This document shows positions 9,701 to 18,668 of a DNA stretch of 64,000 bases, one piece after another. The position numbers and the translations under genes are program-made. The notes under the pieces were generated by a model, which was not told where the DNA came from, made no database searches, and worked only from the letters and a program-made list of their open reading frames with translations. How positions within the stretch are numbered: the first letter of the stretch is position 1; each line of letters starts with the position of its first letter. Location: positions 306,978-370,977 of the forward strand of contig CAJNDS010000424.1 in NCBI GenBank assembly GCA_905221605.1. Reading direction: 5' to 3'. The stretch is from Symbiodinium natans. Its lineage: Eukaryota; Sar; Dinophyceae; Suessiales; Symbiodiniaceae.

Positions 9701-11089
9701 ACGTGTCATGCTGCAAGAAGATGCGAAGACAACATTAAAGCGAAGTATGTCTTATGTCTGCAAACTATAAAAAGAGTAGATAATTTGATGACCACAGTGT
9801 GGTCAAAAGTCTACGCTTCCCAGGGGATTTCTCAAGACATAGCAGCATTAGATAAACGAAGTGCAACTGCAAAGGTCGGCACGCAAGGATCTGGAAGACA
9901 GGAAGCTTATGCAGGTCACATCCCTAAAGTTTGATTGGACAATTAAACAAGCATCTCCAAGAAAGGAAACGAAGATGGAGCTTCAGAAACGTACAGTATG
10001 GTATACTAAACTGTACTACTACTAGTACAAATACAAGTACTAGTACCCACATACTATACTACAGCATAACAAAATATCACATGCTATTCTAGTACAGAGT
10101 GGCATATCTAGTGCTGTACCAAGACACAAGAAAATATAGCATAGCACAGTAAAATACATTGCCCCCCCCCCCTCCCTCCCCCGCAAACAAACAAAAAAGT
10201 AAATAACCAACATAAACAAAACATATCAGTCAATAATAATTGGCTAAGACGAAAGATTCCTTTTTTCCTTTACAGAAGTACCAATGACATAAAAATCAAG
10301 AAAAATCGACTAAGAAGAAAAAAGCCTTTTTCTCCTCTACAGAAGTGCCTGGAGGAGCTCCTTCGAGCTCTTGCCGGGCACGAAGTTCATCTCCAGGCGC
10401 ATCGACCTCTCGGTGAGCCTTGGGGACGAGATAAACCTTTTAGGTTTTAGGGTTTATAGGGTTTATAGTGTTTATAGGGTTTATAGTAGGGTTTAGGGTT
10501 CTGGTTTTAGGGTTTAGGGCCAAGGAATTAAAAAAAAAAAAAACCTTCTTCATATACTGCTTGCCTGAAGGCTCCAATGTAGGGTAAGCTATAGGGGATG
10601 CTGATATACTACCCCAAAACGGTACTACATATAGGAGCCTTTGGGTTCCCCAAGGAATGATCCGCACAACAAGGGCGTCTGCGCCTGGTTCGAGCACATG
10701 TGGCACATGCTATTCGACCCGCGCTACTTCCCCAAGCAAGATGGTCCTCAGGACGGGCCACGATCCGAGTTGCGTGGGGTGAGTTTTTAATACTTGCAGC
10801 TTCTAAGGGAGTCGAGGACAGCGTAGTAGAGAATAGTCTACGTAGTCCCGCCTTTGCAGTGTCTGGCCTTGAATGCAACGATTGTGAAGCTTCTCCTTTA
10901 CAATCTGAAAACGACAGCACGCAGCCCCTCAACCCTCAACCCTCAACCCTAAACCCCAAACCCCAAACCCTCAACCCTAAACCCCAAACCCTAAGCCTGA
11001 GCCGCCAGTCCGACCTCATGAGCCGCGCAGGAGGTGGACCTCCGGTCCTTCACGCGGCTACACGACCGTGATCTGCCGCTGCTCTGCCT
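3003..11089 (+). CDS. Gene 1: multi-exon DUF3431-like protein (exon chain)
   Basis: At least 15 small exons were placed by reading frame, AG acceptors and matching phase; each is listed separately. The joined protein has a Pro/Trp-containing N-terminal part, a Cys-containing segment (exon 7590-7779), a stretch reading ITMLLHPD, then YDFSQLLVTRRAVL with a basic Trp/Tyr-rich continuation, and two segments of the type E-x-M-W-x-M-x-F (exons 8862-8950 and 10635-10778). From memory, the segment Q-x-x-V-x-R-x-x-x-x-R-P-x-x-x-W/Y followed by a Trp-containing MWhxhF segment is typical of DUF3431, a family of unknown function in fungi, plants and protists. Neither end is fixed: no start ATG or stop was assigned, and exon-like islands at 1733-1795 and 12464 onward could belong. 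Introns are packed with telomeric repeats. The exon chain is well supported; the family name is a moderate inference. Confidence 0.6.
3093..3395. repeat. Telomere-type fold-back: TTTAGGG array, spacer, CCCTAAA array
   Basis: G-strand units 3093-3241, spacer GGCATTCCGAGGTGAAAT (3243-3260), then C-strand units with CCCTTAAG variants to 3395. The spacer and flanks recur inverted at 11590-11655. Confidence 0.9.
3806..3918 (+). CDS. Gene 1 exon
   Basis: Acceptor is cctcAG directly after a CCCTAAA array. The peptide includes MANFAHSLSECTPVTLLAAL and LFDLDALPASQ. It ends with two spare bases before GTTTGGGTTTAGGG, a telomere-like donor. The phase joins the next exon. Confidence 0.7.
3927..4065 (+). 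repeat. TTTAGGG array
   Basis: Begins at the donor of the exon ending at 3918. Confidence 0.95.
4351..4460. repeat. (TTA)n/(TTATTG)n microsatellite
   Basis: Pure TTA run followed by GTTATT/GCTATT variants. Gives poly-Leu and poly-Ile frames that are not genes. Confidence 0.9.
4977..5152 (-). repeat. CCCTAAA array (about 25 units)
   Basis: One of the longest C-strand arrays, nearly perfect, in an intron of gene 1 (3919-5178). Confidence 0.95.
5179..5251 (+). CDS. Gene 1 exon
   Basis: Enters with one base completing the previous codon and leaves in phase 0. It reads ARALLQRALTEGRMNWTSP then AWEW before GTTTAG. An alternative frame (DGPGPSPESSDGG) is open but does not fit the phase. Confidence 0.55.
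5962..6030 (+). CDS. Gene 1 exon (23 codons)
   Basis: Acceptor is cctttcAG; phase 0 to 0. The peptide starts SILTMALEHVRELEPCLAQ. The donor GTAGGGGTTTAGGG runs straight into a long telomere-type array. Confidence 0.65.
6035..6250 (+). repeat. TTTAGGG array
   Basis: Begins three bases after the donor GTAGG of the exon ending at 6030. Confidence 0.95.
6430..6550. mobile_element. Family A element (complete)
   Basis: Ends TTGGGATGTTCC / GGAACATCCCAA are perfect complements; the middle carries a CCGAACCCGAACCCGAACC insert. Confidence 0.8.
6800..6873 (+). CDS. Gene 1 exon
   Basis: Follows ttaAG in phase 0. It reads PLVEEARRLPPARPWTVDL then VFPLCK. The exact end is ambiguous by one base: AAG/TTTGGG or AA/GTTTGG. 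The hydrophobic core around VDLVFPL fits the start of a globular domain. Confidence 0.6.
7179..7297 (+). CDS. Gene 1 exon (GC donor)
   Basis: The acceptor has a clear pyrimidine run, ttttccAG. Peptide: GLALIGTGLVPPFDPLDGWP, then a basic RQARDHNRLRGFF. It ends AG/GCATGC, a GC donor, with two spare bases that join the C of the next exon to give AGC (Ser). Confidence 0.7.
7298..7472. repeat. CATGCCCGATCCTTGGGG repeated three times
   Basis: The intron's first bases (7298) recur near 7387 and 7445, separated by TTTAGGG-type units. Array and flank were copied together. Confidence 0.75.
7590..7779 (+). CDS. Gene 1 exon, longest (190 nt)
   Basis: Acceptor is ctttgcAG. It reads YMSCARYCFFCPQGFRLFVY, then GTYGLFGRHADTGSISPQEE, and ends in PESILQLWG before GTTTTTGG. 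The phase matches on both sides. Overlapping open frames on the opposite strand here are shadows. Confidence 0.7.
8128..8223 (+). CDS. Gene 1 exon
   Basis: Acceptor is gtgtAG; phase 0. Peptide: AAYVHHLAMASNSETLGNIT followed by MLLHPDSLSPLG. The MLLHPD stretch resembles the 'FLHxD' strand of DUF3431-like proteins. The 3' boundary is noncanonical or slightly misplaced. Confidence 0.6.
8363..8479 (+). CDS. Gene 1 exon (39 codons)
   Basis: Acceptor is tatAG; phase 0 to 0. Peptide: DFLEHIRAWLVVSVFRALLN, then GAWPQEVDFLYLSSSWDSW. The donor GTTTAGGG at 8480 is the first unit of a telomere-type array. Confidence 0.7.
8479..8522 (+). repeat. TTTAGGG array
   Basis: Its first GTTTAGGG is the donor of the exon ending at 8479. 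Confidence 0.95.
8627..8678 (+). CDS. Gene 1 exon
   Basis: Phase 0 after cagAG. Peptide: GRVASHLRYHCDIEPGA. The donor is GTGGGC. The junction to the next exon needs a one-base shift (GG/TGGGC or G/GTGGGC). Confidence 0.55.
8862..8950 (+). CDS. Gene 1 exon with NMWRMVFG motif (GA donor)
   Basis: Acceptor is ggcAG. Peptide: LGPCDRGYNPRLLENMWRMV, then FGRDLDPFS. It ends in one spare G before GAGACT, a GA donor, which joins GG of the next exon to make Gly. The ENMWRMVFG segment is like the Trp-containing end segment of DUF3431. Confidence 0.7.
9062..9206 (+). CDS. Gene 1 exon with SQLLVTRRAVLRRPARYW
   Basis: Begins after actAAG. Peptide: GDDLGGYDFSQLLVTRRAVL, then RRPARYWRYLSRVL and a basic/aromatic tail ending MPLLRG. 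It leaves two spare bases before GTACGC. This is the segment that most suggests the DUF3431 family. Without splicing, the frame would run to a TAG at 9262. Confidence 0.7.
9210..10340. other. Gene 1 intron without telomeric arrays
   Basis: Holds a TA microsatellite (9275-9310), a poly-C run (9564-9578), AT-rich sequence and a TACTA-rich patch (10005-10160). No coding signal. Confidence 0.5.
10343..10412 (+). CDS. Gene 1 exon
   Basis: Canonical on both sides: acceptor ctctacAG with a pyrimidine run, donor GTGAGC. In the phase set by the previous exon it reads SAWRSSFELLPGTKFISRRI then DLS. The preceding 1.1 kb intron has microsatellites and poly-C but no telomeric array. Confidence 0.65.
10563..10646. 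mobile_element. Family D element overlapping a gene 1 splice site
   Basis: Ends CCTGAAGGCTCCAATGTAG / CATATAGGAGCCTTTGGG. The acceptor of the exon at 10635/10638 is in its right end. Confidence 0.75.
10635..10778 (+). CDS. Gene 1 exon with FEHMWHMLF motif
   Basis: Canonical donor GTGAGT. Peptide includes NDPHNKGVCAWFEHMWHMLF, then DPRYFPKQDGPQ. To keep phase 0 the exon must start at 10635 or 10638, inside the right end of a family D inverted-repeat element (10563-10646). The FEHMWHMLF segment is the second of the MW..F type in this gene. Confidence 0.7.
11031..11089 (+). CDS. Gene 1 exon, last one placed
   Basis: Acceptor is gcgcAG; phase 0 from the previous GTGAGT junction. It reads EVDLRSFTRLHDRDLPLLC before GTTTGGGG. 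I could not find the next exon with certainty. Confidence 0.6.
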
Positions 11090-11565
11090 GTTTGGGGTTT
11101 GGGATTTCAGGGTTTAGGGTGTAGGGTTTGGGAGTTTGGGGGTTTAGGGTTTGGGGTGTAGGGTTTAGGGTTCAAGGCCAAAGAGTAGTTTGCCAACTAG
11201 TTTAGATTTAGGTTGAAATTCTTCCAACGCCGGCAGCAGCCAAAGCGATGCCAAAGCGCTGCCGACCTCCTACGATTCATCCTAAGCAACCCTAAGCCCT
11301 AAACCCTAAGCCAATGCACTCTAGTTTCCCTCTCCTTTCGCATCAAAGGCCCGAAACCAAAAACACACCCAACAAAACTGCAGGCCCCTATATACGGAAG
11401 TTTACGAAGGGTACCCCTTCGGATCCCCAAAAATGGAACCCCGCTTTTCGAAAGCCCCATATGGGCCCTATAAACCCTACATTCTTGCCTGCGCCTCTGC
11501 GTGGCGAGACGCCCTAAACCCGAAACCCTGTACCCTGAACCCTAAACCCTAAACGCGATACGTAA

Positions 11566-11738
11566 GGGTTTAAGGGTTTAAGGGCTTAAGGGCTTAAGGG
11601 CTTAAGGGTTTAAGGGCTTAGGGTTTAGGATTTCACCTCGGAATGCCCCTAAACCCTAAACCCCAAACCCCAAACCCCAAACCCTAAACCCTAAACCCTA
11701 AACCCTAAACCCCAAACCCTAAACCCTAAACCCTATAC
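11566..11738. repeat. Telomere-type fold-back, inverted copy
   Basis: AAGGGTTTAAGGGCTT variants, then ATTTCACCTCGGAATGCC (11630-11647), then CCCTAAA units. The complement of 3243-3290. Confidence 0.9.
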
Positions 11739-11841
11739 CCACCCTGTTTGCACCGTTACTTTTATCGAGGCTGGGACTGCGCTCTGGTCCAGACACGGTG
11801 CTGGGCTCAAAGACTGTAGGCGGGTTCTTTTGGAATGGGGC

Positions 11842-12130
11842 TTTGGGCTTAGGGCTTAGGGCTTAGGGCTTAGGGTTTAGGGTTTAGGGTTTAGGGTTTA
11901 GGGTTTAGGGTTTAGGGTTTAGGGTTTAGGGCTAAGGGTTTCGGGTTTCGGGTTTAGGGTTTAGGGTTTAGGGTTTAGGGCTTAGGATCAACATGGAGTC
12001 TCGGGTTTAGGGCTCAGAGTTCGGGTGCCTTTGTTTTGGCGGCAGGGAGCTGACATGGCACTAGGGTTTAGGGTTTAGGGTTTAGGGTTTAGGGTTTAGG
12101 GTTTAGGGTTTAGGGTTTAGGGTTTAGGGT
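11842..12130 (+). repeat. TTTAGGG arrays
   Basis: Two blocks (11842-11990 and 12063-12130) separated by unique sequence, followed by a family H element. Confidence 0.95.
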
Positions 12131-12135
12131 ATAAG

Positions 12136-12276
12136 TGCTTGGAGGTTCATGGTTCTTGCTAACCCAATTCTCCCTCCACTTAAGATATCCCTGTTAGGGT
12201 ACCTTAAGGGGGCTTGTATGTGGGTTGTTACTACACGTATAATGGGTTACTAAGTTTCCTGAACCTCCAAGTGTGA
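12136..12276. mobile_element. Family H element
   Basis: CTTGGAGGTTCATGG ... CCTGAACCTCCAAG inverted ends. Confidence 0.75.
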
Positions 12277-12463
12277 GCTCGAATCCGGAACACCTCTCCA
12301 GGCCGAAGACCGCGAATCCAAAGGAAACCCACATAAGAAGGCTCCCCCTAAATTGAGCCCTAAACCCTAAACCGCTAACCCTTCAACCCTCAACCCTCAA
12401 CCCTAAACCCTAAACCCTAAACCCCAACCCTAAACCCCAAACCCTAAACCGGCCGCCTCCAAG

Positions 12464-12527
12464 GTCTTAGGACGGCATTACTGGCTCAATGCCGAGCAGC
12501 AGTGTCGAGCACTCCAAGATGAGCTGC
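12464..12527 (+). CDS. Candidate exon, coiled-coil-like
   Basis: VLGRHYWLNAEQQCRALQDE followed by LR, after ccaAG and before GTGGCC. Strong heptad character. The gene is not identified. Confidence 0.5.
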
Positions 12528-12809
12528 GTGGCCATCAGCTTTGGGGGGGTTTAGGGTTTAGGGTTTAGGGTTTTGGCTCTAGGGTTTAGGGTGGTTTAGG
12601 GTTTACGATTGGTTCGTGCTGTTTCTCAGTAGGGTTTTGGGGTTGGGGGTTTGGGGTTTTGGTTTTGGGGTTAGGCTGCTGGGGCCATACGTACCTTTAA
12701 GTAAGGCTATAATGGGTATGGTGTGTAGGCTACCCTTAAGTATAACCTTCCCTACAAAGATTTCTGAAGGGGTGGCATTTGACCAAGAGTTCGGGAGTTT
12801 AGCGGCTTG

Positions 12810-13260
12810 AGGGAAGGCGCATGGCTGCCTGTCATGGCTGTTGTTGACTGGATGTTCAGGCAAGGATGTCGCATCTACCACATGCAGCAGCAGAAGTAGA
12901 TCGACACCTTGGCCGACCTTTCCCACCACAAGCAGTCCTTGGACTTGGCGGATGGACGCAGAAGACTGTGATCTCGACTTGGTTGTCACCAGTTCCTTGG
13001 GGGCGCGCACTGGTGAACACGCGTAGAGCCCGAGCAGACCGACATCCGGCCACCCCTCTCATGGCAGATCATCCAGGAACACCACGGAACCAAGAGGGTC
13101 TCAGTTGGCGGCATTGACTTGGATCATATCTCTGATGCTGTGGCGACTCCATGGTTCAACTGTTAGAGAAGATGACACACGCACACAGATAGACTGGCCG
13201 AGCCCCAGCGAAAGAGCGAAAGCGCTCACCTGACGGAAAGAGTGTGCTCTTCGTAACCCG
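12810..13260. other. Unique stretch, gene content unclear
   Basis: Overlapping frames of 60-135 codons on both strands, none with a known motif. Could hold exons; nothing further can be said. Confidence 0.3.
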
Positions 13261-13556
13261 CAGCCGATTACTAAACCCTGACCGCGCTCATCGACCCCAC
13301 TCCATCATGATCCGCTAGGATTTGCTCATGTGCTTAGGACCCTCCCCTTCCACCCCCCCCCCCCCCAAAAAAAAGAAAAACAAATAAGAATAACCAAACC
13401 CTCAACCCTATACGCGAAACCCTAAACCCTGGCAACCAGCAAAGAGCCCCTTGCATGGTCTTAAGCGTAGTAGTAGAGTATGCTAGGGTTTAGGGTTTAG
13501 GGTTTAGGATTTAGGGTTTAGGGTTTAGGGTTTAGGGTAGTCCCTTGGGTGGGTGA

Positions 13557-13592
13557 AGGCGCAGTGCATGCACTCGCAGTTGCAGGCTCAGT
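13557..13592 (+). CDS. Candidate exon
   Basis: Reads GWVKAQCMHSQLQAQ around ggtgAAG. Helical, Gln-rich, possibly part of the same coiled-coil gene as 12464. Boundaries uncertain. Confidence 0.4.
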
Positions 13593-14675
13593 CCGAAAGA
13601 GCAGAATCCGGAACCCTCAGGATCTTACATCCCCAACCCCAAACTCCTGAGCCAAGATCCTTAGCCTAAACCCTGAACCCTGAACCCTGAACCCCAAACC
13701 CGGAACCCAGAACCCTAAACCCTAAACCCTAAACCCTAGATCTAATTCGGGGTTTCCGGCTCCGAACACAGGCCCCCTCCCTCTCCTTGGTTGCCACTGT
13801 TTGGGGTTCTAGGTTCCCTTCTACAGCAGCCAACCCTTTGAAAAGGGCTGTCCTGATTACCCTAAACCCTAAACCCTAAACCCTAAACCCTAAACCCTAA
13901 ACCCTAAACCCTAAACCCAGGTTACTGGGCTTCGAAGGTCCTCCCAAGCCGAAATCCCAAGCCTCCCCCTTCCGGGCCATGGCCGAGAGCTGGACATCTG
14001 CACAGGGCGCCGCCGCGGCCGCTAACTCAAGCCTCGAAACCTGAGGGTTTAGGGTTTGGGGTTTAGGGTTTAGGGTTGGATGTGCTGGCTGTCATGAACA
14101 TGTGCGTTTCTTTTTTGGGGTTCTGTGGGGGGATTCCGCGGTTTTGAACGTGAGGTTCGCGGGGGTTTAGGATGAGGGATTAGGGAGGCTTTTCTGCTAT
14201 GGTAGGGGTGACCTGGAGGGGAGACAGGAGGCAAGTGCTGGGGGCTCCGGTTTGCTTGGCTTAGTGTAAGTTTGGGTTTGGAACTGAAAGTAGATGCATC
14301 GCACAGAGATGGGAACTTCTAAATTCCTTGGTTTGTTTAGATCCTCAACAAAGCCCTGAGAAGAACCGCAACCACCACAACGACGACAACAAACACAACC
14401 ACAAAAAAACAACAAAAAAGGCCAGTACCCTAAAGCTCTAGACCCCACCGCCACCCCCCGGCCCCCACCCCCAACAAAGTAGCACTTGATAAGTAGTGGG
14501 GGGTATCTTCAGGGATTACTTAGGGGTCTAAGTCTAGGTAATACCCAAATCCAAAACGCTCTAAGAAATCCCCCAGACCCCAAACCCTGAAACAGCCCTA
14601 AACCCTAAACCCTAAACCCCCAAAAGGCCCCCAAGCATCCTTGAACCCCTGAAGCCCCAAAGCCACGACAGAGAG

Positions 14676-14717
14676 GCACAGATCAGGGCCCTGGCTGCTT
14701 CCCTCTCTGCAGCGGAG
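14676..14717 (+). CDS. Candidate exon, coiled-coil (GC donor)
   Basis: Fourteen codons, AQIRALAASLSAAE, between gagAG and GCGCTT; phase 0. Confidence 0.5.
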
Positions 14718-14805
14718 GCGCTTTAGGGTTTCGAGTTTATAGGGTGTAGGGTTTCGAGTTAGGGTTTAGTGTTTCGAGTTTAGGGTGTTTAATGTAGTGT
14801 GCAAT

Positions 14806-14938
14806 GTAGTTAGTTAGTTAGCTAGTTAGTTAGTTCGTTAGTTCGTTAGTTCGTTGGCTAGTTAGTTCGTTCGTTAGCTAGTTACTTAGTTAGAGTGTGT
14901 GTGTGTGTATGTGTGTATGTGTGTGTGTGTGTGTGTGC

Positions 14939-14979
<41 letters not shown>

Positions 14980-14990
14980 CGTGTGTCAGG
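14806..14990. repeat. (GTTA)n followed by (GT)n microsatellites
   Basis: GTTA/GTTC tetranucleotides (14806-14892), then a GT run (14896-14990). A frame of Cys-Val repeats here is spurious. Confidence 0.9.
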
Positions 14991-15310
14991 CTTATATTGT
15001 GTGCAAATCGAAGGTTCAAGGGTGGGTTTACAATAACCCTACTTCTTGCTAAGCCCCCCCCCCCCCCCCCCCCTCTAAACTTCCAGCGTAGACGTTGAGC
15101 GGGGAGCTACAGCAATGCCATCGGGATCCATAGGAGTGTTACAAGCATTGAAAGGCGCAATCCTGTTTTGATTTTTGAGCGCAAAAACGCCAGGCCGTGA
15201 GAAGGCCTTGCATGTCGAGAACCCTAAACCCTAAACCGTAAACCCTAACCCTAAACAAATGCATGAACGCTGCACTTGGCATGTTCATTGCAGGCACATG
15301 ATTCATATGG

Positions 15311-15412
15311 GGGGGTTTCGAAAATAGGGAGCCCCCTAAATAGACCCCCGAAGAGTAGGATTCCCTTATAATGCGAACCCCAATAAGGTACCCCGAATTT
15401 CGGAAAACCGCC
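15311..15412. mobile_element. Family E element
   Basis: GGGGGTTTCGAAAATAGGGA ... CCCGAATTTCGGAAAACCGC; a family I element follows at once. Confidence 0.6.
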
Positions 15413-15416
15413 ATCA

Positions 15417-15524
15417 TATAGGGGTTGGAAGAACTAATAGTATTCCCTTATGGTCTCTATATAAGTATACTATAATTTTCCCCCCAAAACCCTATTCTGA
15501 TTCTAATGATTAAGGCCCCCCTAT
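15417..15524. mobile_element. Family I element
   Basis: ATAGGGGTTGGAAGAACTAA ... CTATTCTGATT, AAGGCCCCCCTAT. Confidence 0.65.
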
Positions 15525-16249
15525 ACTACGTTTTTCTTGATGTTGTTGCCCTTGCCATGGCTATTTAATAGCAGTGTAGTTCAGGAGATGAGAAATCAAC
15601 ACACCGTAGCTCGACGAGAGCGATGAGCGCAGTACTCTGGCTGGTTCTTGGCAGGGAGTGAGATGAGGTAATTCCCTCGTTCCCCACCAAGGGGTATTCT
15701 CAGGACCCTCAAGCCAAAAAACCTAGATCCTACCCCTCTGCTGTGCCAAGAGCGAATCCGATAGCTACTACCGGTGGAATCGCAGACCTCTGTGGCCTTA
15801 ATCAACTATATTATACATGTATCAACTAATTACAAGTATCTTTGTTTAATATGTGCTTGATCGTTCAATCTTTCGGTTTCTAAGTTTATGATATACTTAG
15901 AATACTTAGGAATTTGAGTTCAAACCACTCGCATGTTTTTACATCTCCACATGTGTGTGTATATATATGGTACCCCCCCCCCCCCAAAACCCACGCTTCC
16001 ATATGCTCTTCCCTGAAGTCCGACAGATCGGCCTCCCGGTTTGGTCATGGTAGCGTTTTATTAATTCATTAGATATTTTACTCAATTACATTAATTTGCC
16101 TAATGTAATTGATTTAATTGCTTAAATTAACTTCGTTGATTCCAAGAAGCTTAATTCACATAGTTAGGTCCACTCAGCAATTGCTCGAGCGAGTGCTCAA
16201 ACAGAAGTGACCTGAAGAAATTGATCGAGAGATCGTGGATTGCTATGAA

Positions 16250-17340
16250 TAAAAATAAGACTGCTGTTAGTTTTACTTGGGTTCGTATTAAATTTAATAG
16301 GATTCATAGGGTTCGTATGAATTCAATAGGAATCTCAATACGTACAATTAATAGGAATCTGGTTTAAATATGTAGAAGCTTATTAAATTACTAGGACTCC
16401 TATTAAAATTTCTTGGAGTCCCAAATTCAGAGGGTTCATCCCATTGAAATGAATAGGAACCCTTTTGAATTCACAGGAGTGCTGTTAAAACCTATAAAGA
16501 AGTAACGTGGGCCCTTTAAAACAAGAAGAGTCGCACTGATAAAATTGCAATGAACCCTATTGAAATGAAAATTATTAAGAATTACAATAGAAATACTTCG
16601 AGGCCAATTGAAATGAATAGGGAACAATATTCAAAAAATAGTAGGAGCACTGTTGAATCTAGTAGGAACCCTATGAAAATTATTAGGAATCCATTCACAT
16701 CAATGAGAAACACTGTTAAAATGAATACGAAGCCTATTCAAATTAATCAGGAACCTATGTAAATGAGTAGGAAGCTTGTCAAAGCAAAAAGAGTCCAATT
16801 AACAATAGTACGAAATCTTGTTAAATTGAAAAAGAAGCCTACTAACATCATAGGGATGTGTCTAAAATTTGTTATGAAGCTTATTCAAATTTTTAGACTT
16901 TCTATTCAAATTACCAGAAATAAGAAAGCTACTAAGAATCCTTTTAACACTACTGGGAATCTGATTAAAATGAATAGGAATCAATATCAAATCGAACAAA
17001 CTAATAGGCACCCTTTAATAGGCATCCTTTAGAATTTAATACGACCCCCATTAACCAAATACAGGAATCCTATTCAAAAACAATTTGAATGCTAGTAAAA
17101 TTACTCGGAACCCTATTAATTGAATAACAACCCCCATTAGAGTGAACTGGAGTATTGGTAAAGGTAATGGGAAACTTAATGAGTAAGATTCACAAGACTC
17201 ATATTTTCCGTCTCTAATTTTAAACTGTCACCTTTTTTCTCGAAGAACCCCATTAAAGTGAACAGGAGTAATATTTAATGTTGATAGGAAGCCTAGTGAG
17301 TAGTAAGGAACCCTACAAAATTTTATGGGTAAGATTAATA
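16250..17340. repeat. Degenerate 21-bp AT-rich satellite
   Basis: Consecutive 21-mers of the type tagtaggaaccctatgaaaat can be cut in register, for example seven in a row from about 16643 to 16789. Approximate consensus is AATAGGAAYCCTATTAAAAT plus one base. As 21 is a multiple of 3, it gives 70-90 codon frames with a seven-residue period; these are not genes. Confidence 0.8.
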
Positions 17341-17408
17341 AGACTCTAATTCTCTGTCTCTAATTTCAAAATGTCACTAATGTCACCTTATTGTCGGCTC
17401 TCCGAATT

Positions 17409-17547
17409 TAGAATTCCAGAATTCCAGAATTCCAGAATTCCAGATTTTTCAGGGGCCCCCAGTTCCAGAATTCCAGATGCTGGAATTCTGGAATTATGGA
17501 ACTGGGGGCCTCTGAAAAATCTGGAATTCTGGAATTCTGGAATTGGG
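17409..17547. repeat. Palindrome built on GAATTCCA
   Basis: A near-perfect inverted repeat centred at 17478. The left arm runs GAATTCCA repeats, TTTTTCAGGGGCCCCCAG, GAATTCCAG; the right arm is its complement. Further AATTCTGG units continue to about 17590. It has many EcoRI sites. Confidence 0.85.
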
Positions 17548-17973
17548 GGTCTCAGAAAATCTGGAATTCTGGAATTCTGGAATTCTGGGTCCCTGGGGAG
17601 AGGTTTTCAGAGTGTACGATAGGAAAACATAGTAAGACGTGGGTTTTGAGGGGGGGGGTAGCATATATATATATATATATATATATAGATGTACGTGTTT
17701 ATGCACACGTATTTGTTTTTGCATATTTCTATGCAGCCCCGTGATAAACTGATAAACCCAAAAGTACTCCAAGTATGAACCCTATCTCAAGCTTGGCATC
17801 AACCACCTTGGTAAGCACTGAAGAACCTCCCCTTCTCTCCTGGGTAGGATGAGGGGGACCCCTGAAAAGGGAACCCCTTCTTAACCCTCTTCTGGTTCTC
17901 TTAAACAGGGACCTGATTCAGAGGGTCTACATCCCCCCAAGGGTCCCCCTAATCCTATCCCCTATTCTCAGAG

Positions 17974-18034
17974 GCTGCGCAGCTGATCAAGCGGTGCGCT
18001 GCCTGCCGCTGCCTCAACCGACGCTGCGACTTCG
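17974..18034 (+). CDS. Candidate exon, Cys-rich
   Basis: AAQLIKRCAACRCLNRRCDF after tcagAG. C-x2-C-x-C-x4-C suggests a metal-binding turn. The 3' edge is unknown. Confidence 0.45.
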
Positions 18035-18341
18035 ACTTTTTTTTGTGGGATCCACGGGTGGTTCCAAGCAGGTCCTGAAGGCGGGGTATGGAAGAAAAGG
18101 GTACTTCTAGTGTTTAAGGGTCCATGGTTTAGGTTCCTAGGTCTTTGCGAGTAGGTGTATCAGGACACCCTTAAACCCTAACCCCTAAACTGCGTGAGGG
18201 GGGGGGATTCGCAGGGACAGGGTTTAGGGTTCCCAAGGAACTCTTTTACCCTGTTTGTGTGGTCGGCGAAGTTCTAAGCCCCCGTTTCACAAATCGCCGA
18301 TGCTACTTTGCAGTTAGAAGCTGCAGCAATTGGACGCGCAC

Positions 18342-18668
18342 CCTAAACCCTAAACCCTAAACCCTAAACCCTAAACCCTAAACCCTAAACCCTAAACCCT
18401 AATTAAACCCTAAACCCTAAACCCTCAACCCTAAAGTAAGCTCTCCACAGGTCTGGGAGATGAACTTCGTGCTGGCAGCCAAGAAAGCCGGGCACCAAGC
18501 CCAATTCCGTTGTTTGGGGGGTTCTTTCTGGAACATGTTCCCCCTCCCTCTTGTAGCACAGGACCCCTAAACCCTAAACCCCAAACCCCAAACCCCAAAC
18601 CCTAAACCCCAAGCCCTAAACCCTAAACCCTAAACCCTAAGCCCTAAGCCCTAAGCCCTAAACCCTAA
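18342..18668 (-). repeat. CCCTAAA arrays flanking a candidate exon
   Basis: Blocks 18342-18435 and 18565-18668 on either side of the exon at 18451. Confidence 0.9.
18451..18508 (+). CDS. Candidate exon
   Basis: VWEMNFVLAAKKAGHQAQF between tccacAG and GTTGTT. No family recognised. Confidence 0.5.

Noticed and set aside
12866-13117. Retroelement fragment
   Set aside because: Frames are open on both strands but no reverse transcriptase, integrase or gag motif can be seen.
14895-15098. Cys-Val repeat protein
   Set aside because: Translation of the (GT)n microsatellite.
16550-17032. Two 70-89 codon frames with Met/Asn/Lys-rich protein
   Set aside because: In-frame translation of the 21-bp satellite.
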